The notes under the pieces are model-generated. The model made no database searches. It was not told where the DNA came from and was given only the letters and a program-made list of their open reading frames with translations. The translations under genes were made by a program, and so were the position numbers. 10,015 nucleotides of DNA from contig JBDNJM010000146.1 in assembly GCA_041687755.1 (NCBI GenBank), positions 1 to 10,015 on the forward strand, in the 5' to 3' direction. The stretch is from JBDNJM01 sp041687755 (GTDB lineage: Bacteria; Planctomycetota; UBA1135; GCA-002686595). Below are positions 6,025 to 10,015 of this stretch, one piece after another. Numbering within the stretch: position 1 is the stretch's first letter; the number at the start of each line of letters is the position of its first letter.

Positions 6025-6437
6025 TGACCCATCTACTGCCCCGAACCATCTGCCTAGCAACGCTCTGCATGCTGGGCTCCTGCGCCTCAATCGTGGCGCG
6101 GAGCGCGAAGACCATCCACCTTGACAGCATCCCGAGCGGGCTGGCTTTCGCCACCGACTACGGGGTCACCGGAACGACACCGGCTGAGATCCCCGCCCCT
6201 CTGGACCAGTGGGCCTTCGGGCTGACCGTTGAGACCGCGGCTGGGCAGTTCAAGGACTTCGAGCTCGAGCGCACCTACTCGGGCTGGGTGTGGGGGAATT
6301 ACCTGATCGCGGGCCCACTAGCGATCTTCCCGATCCTCTTCGACTTGGAACAACTCTCAGCCCATGTTTGGCCGGCGGCCGGATACTGGACCGTGGACTG
6401 CGGCAGCCACTTCACACTTCAGGGGGCGAGGGAGTGA
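6024..6437 (+). CDS. PEGA-like lipoprotein with C-terminal membrane-like segment
   Basis: 137 aa. A lipoprotein signal peptide ends at lipobox L17-G18-S19-Cys20, so the mature protein should be membrane-anchored by lipid. After it, IPSGLAF...GTTPAEIPAPL (about 36-60) has the SxPSGa...GxTPa pattern of PEGA-like carbohydrate or surface-associated domains. Residues 86-120 (SGWVWGNYLIAGPLAIFPI ... HVWPAAG) match the W..GN...G.....D......P ending common in small bacterial lipoproteins of this kind. Start ATG 6024 is favoured because the signal peptide begins there, although the frame is open further upstream. The stop overlaps the next start (TGATG). Being an envelope protein inside an integrated element, it may alter the host surface; that is inference. 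Confidence 0.78.
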   Translation: MTHLLPRTICLATLCMLGSCASIVARSAKTIHLDSIPSGLAFATDYGVTGTTPAEIPAPLDQWAFGLTVETAAGQFKDFELERTYSGWVWGNYLIAGPLAIFPILFDLEQLSAHVWPAAGYWTVDCGSHFTLQGARE

Positions 6438-6679
6438 TGGGGGATCTTGAAACCGACGCGGTGACTCGGGCTGTCTACAGCGGAGTCATGGGCGCGATCT
6501 GCACCGTGGGCGCTGTCACACTGACCCCTGTGGGGGCGATAGGCGCGCTGCTCATCAAGACGGGGAGGGAAACCACCTCCTTTGAGGACAGCCTGGCGCT
6601 GTTCTGTTGCTTGCTTTCCCTTGTGGGAGTGCTGATGTTCTTCGCCCGGATCGACCTCTTGCCGAATGAGAAGGAGTAG
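6437..6679 (+). CDS. Small two-helix membrane protein
   Basis: 80 aa, not assigned to a family. Two hydrophobic segments at about residues 14-40 (SGVMGAICTVGAVTLTPVGA...) and 53-70 (LALFCCLLSLVGVLMFFA) are joined by a short charged loop (KTGRETTSFED). The ATG overlaps the lipoprotein stop by one base. This implies coupled translation, and the gene probably works with the lipoprotein at the envelope. Confidence 0.65.
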   Translation: MGDLETDAVTRAVYSGVMGAICTVGAVTLTPVGAIGALLIKTGRETTSFEDSLALFCCLLSLVGVLMFFARIDLLPNEKE

Positions 6680-6683
6680 ATCG

Positions 6684-6899
6684 GTGGCTGAGTACAAAGT
6701 TCTCATGGTCCAAGAGAGCGGTGCGGCGACTCTCTTCCTCAGCGCCTCAGGGCTCCCGCTGAAGAAGCTCCAGGCTGCCCTGAACGAGAACGCCGCCGAC
6801 GGGTGGGAGTTGGCGTTCCAGGTGGTGGAGCGCCGCCGCTTCCTGCTCTTCTGGTCCCGGGACGCGGTGATCCTCACGCTGGTCCGCCGCCGCCCCTGA
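6684..6899 (+). CDS. DUF4177-like small protein
   Basis: 71 aa. It starts with the Y-K-V strand (AEYKVLMVQES), then a helix and the motif NENAADGWELAFQVV (39-53), and ends DAVILTLVRRRP. This is the beta-alpha-beta pattern of DUF4177 proteins, which share the [AEN]-x-GWEL core and whose function is unknown. I chose GTG 6684 because aaggag (6671-6676) lies seven bases before it; an ATG at 6666 is in frame but lies upstream of that site. It is four bases beyond the previous stop and forms the end of the three-gene cassette. Confidence 0.7.
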   Translation: MAEYKVLMVQESGAATLFLSASGLPLKKLQAALNENAADGWELAFQVVERRRFLLFWSRDAVILTLVRRRP

Positions 6900-7042
6900 A
6901 AGAAAGCGGACCCCTAAGCCGAAGCCAAGGAGCCCACACGCGACCGGGAGCTTATGAGAGACACCGTGGCCGCGCGACGGGGACCATAGCGCCATCCCAC
7001 GACTGGATCCAGCTCTAGACGGGACTCAACCCCTCGGGCACC

Positions 7043-7606
7043 ATGCTCAGCATGGGAGACACGACACCGCCGGTTCTGCGCCGTCCAGAGGAAGACCGAA
7101 GCCTGCCTGCGATCCACGCCTGCGAGATTGGGCCGGGCTTCGGTGGGGTCCCGAAGTGCGAGGACCCCGCCCCGCAGTTCTACTGGGCCACGGTGCAGCT
7201 CCCTGGCCCTGGACCCAAGCCAACGGCACGGCGGAAGATGGTCTCGGCCCCCTCGACGCTCAAGGCCAAGGGCTGGCGCTGGTGGCGCCTCAGGGTTTGC
7301 CATCGGCACCTTCGAGTGGCGCAGCGGTCGCGGGACACCTGCCCCCTGGACACCCACGTCCGCATCAGCGACCAAGAGCAGGAGTGGCTCCTCGACCTGT
7401 ACAACGCGGGCTGGAACTCGACCAACCTCTCTGAGCTGACGGGCTACCCGGTCTCCACGACCTGCACCTACTTGCGCTGGGGGCTGTCCAGAGCTGGAGC
7501 CCCTCGGTGGGAGATCCGCCGGCACCTCGTCAGGCACGCGGACGACGGGCACATGACCGAAGCGGACTACCGGAAGGCGCTGCGAGAGGCCCGCCTGCAG
7601 GGGTAG
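7043..7606 (+). CDS. Hypothetical protein with C-terminal helix-turn-helix
   Basis: 187 aa from ATG 7043; an ATG at 7052 is also possible. Neither has a clear ribosome-binding site. The first half is not recognised and includes Cys86-His-Arg-His and Cys100. At about residues 108-150 (ISDQEQEWLLDLYNAGWNST ... STTCTYLRWGLSRAG) the pattern is that of a resolvase or sigma-like HTH: a helix, GWN instead of the usual turn, then a recognition-type helix followed by YLRWGL. The C-terminus is rich in charged residues. The gene stands alone between two plus-strand clusters, with gaps of 143 and 163 bp, and could regulate the downstream late-type operon. Confidence 0.6.
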   Translation: MLSMGDTTPPVLRRPEEDRSLPAIHACEIGPGFGGVPKCEDPAPQFYWATVQLPGPGPKPTARRKMVSAPSTLKAKGWRWWRLRVCHRHLRVAQRSRDTCPLDTHVRISDQEQEWLLDLYNAGWNSTNLSELTGYPVSTTCTYLRWGLSRAGAPRWEIRRHLVRHADDGHMTEADYRKALREARLQG

Positions 7607-7769
7607 GCCCACCCGGGTCGCATGTTCCCAAGCTTGGAATTTCAAGGGATTCGCTTGCGCAATAGGTAAGCCACTACTGGAATGGCGTAGTTGGCGCGTC
7701 GAGGTCTCAGCGGGCCTGGGACGAGTCACAGGGCGGGGGCCTGGCAGGACCCTCGCCACCTTCCACCCC
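7607..7769 (+). promoter_or_regulatory. Intergenic region before the packed operon, with a near-palindrome
   Basis: The imperfect palindrome cttggaatttcaag (7633-7646) lies 124 bp before the first gene of the operon. Its first 11 bases recur at 5921-5931, about 95 bp before the lipoprotein gene. The operon promoter should lie here, but I see only weak -35/-10 matches. Confidence 0.3.
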
Positions 7770-7985
7770 ATGCACGCAACTCCCCGTCCACCGCCGCGCT
7801 CGATCTCGGAGGTCCCGGTCTACACCGGTGGCCCGCCTGATCCGGCCGACTGCGACCGCTACCTCAAGTTCGAGGACTGGCGGGTGTACGACTGGCAGGG
7901 CAACGCATGGGGACCCGTCGCGGAGTGGGACTGGCGGCTTGGGATGCACCAGCTGCTCGAGCACGCCTTCGGCCTCCCGGCCTGA
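7770..7985 (+). CDS. Hypothetical small protein
   Basis: 71 aa, not recognised. Contains a Trp/Asp/Tyr-rich segment (YLKFEDWRVYDWQGNAWG) and ends HQLLEHAFGLPA. No membrane segment. First gene of the packed operon; the stop is four bases before the next start. No ribosome-binding site before ATG 7770. The other two frames give low-complexity Thr/Ser/Arg sequence, which supports this one. Confidence 0.6.
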   Translation: MHATPRPPPRSISEVPVYTGGPPDPADCDRYLKFEDWRVYDWQGNAWGPVAEWDWRLGMHQLLEHAFGLPA

Positions 7986-7989
7986 ACCC

Positions 7990-8304
7990 GTGGATGACAT
8001 CGAGTATGGCGCGATCCACCCCGTCTCCGGCCTGCCCTTCATCGGGCGCCGAGCCCAAGCCCACCGAGGCGACTCCGATCTCGTCATCTCGATCAAGTGG
8101 GACCAGGCGGGCATCCCCCCGAACCCGAACCCTCAGCCGATCGACGGCACGGAGCTGGGTCTCTCGACTGCCTGCGAGCTCGTGGCGGTTGGACGGCAAG
8201 ACGACCCCGACCTGCACCGAACCATCTTCTGGATGGAGGTGCGAGACACCCCCGACCCCGCCATCGAGGAGCCGGCCGCCGATGCCGAGCCGCCCCAAGG
8301 GTGA
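7990..8304 (+). CDS. Hypothetical protein
   Basis: 104 aa from GTG 7990 (MDDIEYGAIHPVSG), not recognised. The central part looks beta-rich (SDLVISIKW, STACELVAVG, HRTIFWMEVRD). The tail is acidic and proline-rich. The GTG is chosen because it comes directly after the previous stop and starts the protein-like sequence. Its last 23 bp overlap the next gene. Confidence 0.6.
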   Translation: MDDIEYGAIHPVSGLPFIGRRAQAHRGDSDLVISIKWDQAGIPPNPNPQPIDGTELGLSTACELVAVGRQDDPDLHRTIFWMEVRDTPDPAIEEPAADAEPPQG

Positions 8305-8671
8305 ACAGACCGGCCAGCTGCGCCTGGGCTACCGCATGGCCTCATCGGGCCTGCGCTTCCCGTCCGAGGGCCTGCGCGAGATGACGTGCGCTCAGATCAT
8401 CCTGCGGGCCCGGCGGGCGGCGACAGCCCTCGCGGTCCCCAGGGGGGTGCGGGGCGCGGACAAGACCCTGTTCCAGCAGTGGGCGGACGACGCCATGTAC
8501 GAGCTGGAGCAGCGCGGCTACTCGCGCGGGCACGCCAAGGCGCTGATCGACAGCCGCCCGACCCCGCACGGGCCGCGGGCTCAAGTCCACTTCGAGACTG
8601 GCGCCAAGGGCCCCGCGATCGACTTCCGGGGCAAGGCTGGGGCGCGGACAGCGACCGAGGACCGGCGGTGA
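8282..8671 (+). CDS. Hypothetical basic protein
   Basis: 129 aa starting MPSRPKGEQTGQ, not recognised. Helical and basic in the middle (AQIILRARRAATAL; WADDAMYELEQRGYSRGHAK), which might suit a nucleic-acid contact. The ATG has a gagga about ten bases upstream within the previous gene. The stop overlaps the next start as GTGA, so translation is probably coupled. Confidence 0.6.
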   Translation: MPSRPKGEQTGQLRLGYRMASSGLRFPSEGLREMTCAQIILRARRAATALAVPRGVRGADKTLFQQWADDAMYELEQRGYSRGHAKALIDSRPTPHGPRAQVHFETGAKGPAIDFRGKAGARTATEDRR

Positions 8672-9387
8672 GCGAAACCCAGGACTGCGTGCAGAACCCT
8701 AAGGGCGAGGATCGCGCGTCAGACGGCGGGGCTCCGATCAAGGCGCACCAATGTGGGTCGAACAAGCGGGGCCGAAAAGGTCTCTGCCGAGCGAACAAGC
8801 TCTCCGGGGCCAAGCGGTGCCGGTTGCACGGCGGGGCCCCTGGCAGTGGTCGCCCGATCACCACGGGCCGGCGCTCTGTCCTGCACGGCCGACTACGTGA
8901 GGCGATGGAGGCCGCCGATGAAGACGAGCGGCTCGAGGACCCTCGGCGGACCGTGGCCCAGATCCAGGCTGCCGTATCGCGGCTCTCGGAGCTCGTGGAG
9001 GAGAACGAGACCCCCGAGTACCGGAGGACCCTCCTGGCCCTTTGGGAGCAGCGAAACCGGGGGGATGAGGACGAGCAGGCCGCGACCGAGGCGCAGATCA
9101 CAGACATGCTCGAGCGCGGCGCGAAGGAAACGGACGCGCTTCGGGAGTTCGCCTCCACCGCCGACAGGATGCACACCGGCGTGCTGGGGACCTGGAAGGT
9201 GCGTCTCTCGGCTCGCGAGGTCGTGAACTCGAAGCACCTGCAGGCGATGTTCGCGCAAGGGATCGACGCCATCGGGCGCGAGTGCGAGAAGTCCGAGCAG
9301 CCGGCCCTGGGCCGGAAGCTGACCGAGGTGCTGATGCGCCTGTGGATGCCCGAGCAGACCGAGGAGCCGAGGGCGATCGAAGGATGA
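8668..9387 (+). CDS. Phage-type Cys/HGG-motif protein (terminase-neighbour type)
   Basis: 239 aa. The N-terminal part holds Cys29-x10-Cys40-x10-Cys51-x2-His54 running into HGGAPGSGRPITTGRRS, a small likely zinc-binding motif followed by the HGG..G sequence seen in many phage proteins. The remainder is long, charged and helical (about 70-230), with the pattern DEDERLEDPRRTVAQIQAAV...LVEENETPEYRR and a final helical region. Proteins of this build are, from memory, commonly found just before terminase genes in phage genomes; their role is not established. Start GTG 8668 overlaps the preceding stop and has gagg seven bases upstream. It is the longest gene of the operon and the best sign that packaging genes follow. 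Confidence 0.68.
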   Translation: MSETQDCVQNPKGEDRASDGGAPIKAHQCGSNKRGRKGLCRANKLSGAKRCRLHGGAPGSGRPITTGRRSVLHGRLREAMEAADEDERLEDPRRTVAQIQAAVSRLSELVEENETPEYRRTLLALWEQRNRGDEDEQAATEAQITDMLERGAKETDALREFASTADRMHTGVLGTWKVRLSAREVVNSKHLQAMFAQGIDAIGRECEKSEQPALGRKLTEVLMRLWMPEQTEEPRAIEG

Positions 9388-9563
9388 TGTGGTATGTGAC
9401 GCGCCCCGACGGGGACCGGATCGAAGAGAGCGGGCACCCGCAGCAGTTCGGTGCCATCGCCAACGTGTTCGGGATCTCTGCCCGAGGCCAGAACCTGGCG
9501 GAGGCGTGGGAGTCCGCACAGGCAGAGGGCTACACGGTCGAGCACGTCGAGGAGCCCCAGTGA
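9384..9563 (+). CDS. Hypothetical small protein
   Basis: 59 aa, not recognised. Starts MMWYVTRPDGDRIEE and ends EGYTVEHVEEPQ; a compact alpha/beta fold is plausible (FGAIANVFG; NLAEAWESAQAEGY). The ATG overlaps the previous stop as ATGA. A second ATG follows immediately (9387), so the exact start is uncertain by one codon. Confidence 0.62.
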   Translation: MMWYVTRPDGDRIEESGHPQQFGAIANVFGISARGQNLAEAWESAQAEGYTVEHVEEPQ

Positions 9564-9805
9564 CCCCGGAGCAGGTCAAGGAGGGGGCGGAGAGGCTGAT
9601 GGCGAACGTCCCCGCCAACATGAAGCGCCTGCGCTGCGAGCGGAAGATGGCCTGGACCGACGCGGCGCGCGCGGCCGGGGTCAGCACTAGCTCCTGGATC
9701 CGCTGGGAGTTCCGGGCCTGTACCCCAAAGCTCGAGCAGACGGTGCGCATCGCGCTGGTGCTCGGCTGCCAGGTGGAAGACTTGCTGCGTGACCCGCAGC
9801 CGTGA
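9560..9805 (+). CDS. Small XRE-family HTH regulator
   Basis: 81 aa. A Cro/CI-type HTH fills most of it: MKRLRCERKMAWTDAARAAG (21-40), VSTSSWIRWEFRACTPKLEQ (41-60), then TVRIALVLGCQVEDLLRDP. The second part is the recognition helix and the typical trailing helices. GTG 9560 has a very good gaggag (9549-9554) five bases before it and overlaps the previous stop as GTGA. Sitting inside a structural-type operon, it may be a late regulator or simply a DNA-binding accessory. Confidence 0.78.
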   Translation: MTPEQVKEGAERLMANVPANMKRLRCERKMAWTDAARAAGVSTSSWIRWEFRACTPKLEQTVRIALVLGCQVEDLLRDPQP

Positions 9806-9963
9806 ACCAGAGAGAGCTTCTCGGCACGAGCGCCGCGGCCGGCATGGGGATCCTGCGCGGCATGTACGGCGAGGCTAAGCGTCGCTTGAACCCCACCTTG
9901 TTCGGAGCTGCAGGCGCTGCACGATGGCTGGGATGGACACACCCCCGCTTCCGAACAACCTGA
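9802..9963 (+). CDS. Possible small hypothetical protein
   Basis: 53 aa from GTG 9802, which overlaps the previous stop as GTGA. No recognisable motif (MNQRELLGTSAAAGMGILRG...). Its first half has codon use like the operon; the last 20 codons less so. Its end overlaps the next frame by 40 bp. No ribosome-binding site. The regular 4-bp overlap favours a real gene, but this is the weakest call in the operon. Confidence 0.42.
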   Translation: MNQRELLGTSAAAGMGILRGMYGEAKRRLNPTLFGAAGAARWLGWTHPRFRTT

Positions 9964-10015
9964 CCAGTGCGCTGGAGCTGCGGGCCCGCGAGGGCCTGAG
10001 CTTCGGCGAAACCGC
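9924..10015 (+). CDS. Partial gene, HTH-like N-terminus (possibly terminase small subunit)
   Basis: Runs off the window. Translates as MAGMDTPPLPNNLTSALELR then AREGLSFGETA. The segment ALELRAREGLSFGE resembles the start of a helix-turn-helix in which a GLSF.EIA motif begins the DNA-binding unit, as in many phage small terminases and regulators. ATG 9933 is an alternative start. With 30 codons visible, the family cannot be settled. Confidence 0.45.
   Translation, partial: MAGMDTPPLPNNLTSALELRAREGLSFGET

Noticed and set aside
2486..10015. Second copy of the tRNA 3' end (attR) inside the window
   Set aside because: I searched by eye for ggaggttcgag-like sequence and found none. The other end of the element must be outside the window.
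1..10015. CRISPR array
   Set aside because: No regularly spaced repeat of suitable length is present; the direct repeats found occur only in pairs.

Overview
High-GC bacterial DNA. The host phylum cannot be fixed from this window. The main event is one end of an integrated genetic element, most likely a temperate prophage, inserted at a tRNA-Met gene. An IS21-type insertion sequence remnant lies in the chromosome beside it.

Left flank (1-2411). The window opens inside an IS21-family helper ATPase gene (istB). Its C-terminus is frameshifted by a 20-bp tandem duplication. Tandem repeats typical of IS21 ends follow (536-578). The next 1.8 kb has no convincing protein gene. It does hold a possible minus-strand structured RNA (about 1109-1319), with a weak promoter on one side and an intrinsic terminator on the other.

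Integration site (2412-2485). A complete elongator tRNA-Met(CAU) gene sits behind a good sigma70-type promoter. A tyrosine integrase gene on the opposite strand reads into the tRNA gene, so its last codons are the antisense of the tRNA. This is the usual arrangement of a tRNA-integrating element. The element therefore runs rightward from here; its other end is outside the window.

Lysogeny module (2431-4979). On the minus strand, in transcription order, are an excisionase-like winged-HTH protein, a small frameshifted gene and the integrase. Divergent from them is a putative repressor: an XRE-type HTH followed by a C2H2-type Cys/His cluster, with no LexA/CI-type protease domain. The 150-bp gap between excisionase and repressor is rich in TGCA motifs and carries an operator-like dyad.

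Accessory region (4969-7606). Two overlapping minus-strand small genes (one membrane plus coiled-coil protein, one unknown) converge on the repressor. A plus-strand trio encodes a PEGA-like lipoprotein, a two-helix membrane protein and a DUF4177-like protein. It resembles lysogenic-conversion cargo, possibly superinfection exclusion, but that is inference. An HTH-containing orphan gene follows.

Right part (7770-10015). Eight tightly packed plus-strand genes follow, mostly joined by 4-bp ATGA/GTGA overlaps. They include a Cys/HGG-motif protein of a kind seen next to phage terminase genes, a small XRE regulator and a truncated gene at the window edge whose visible N-terminus looks HTH-like. This looks like the entry to a packaging and morphogenesis operon, although no terminase, portal or capsid gene is visible.
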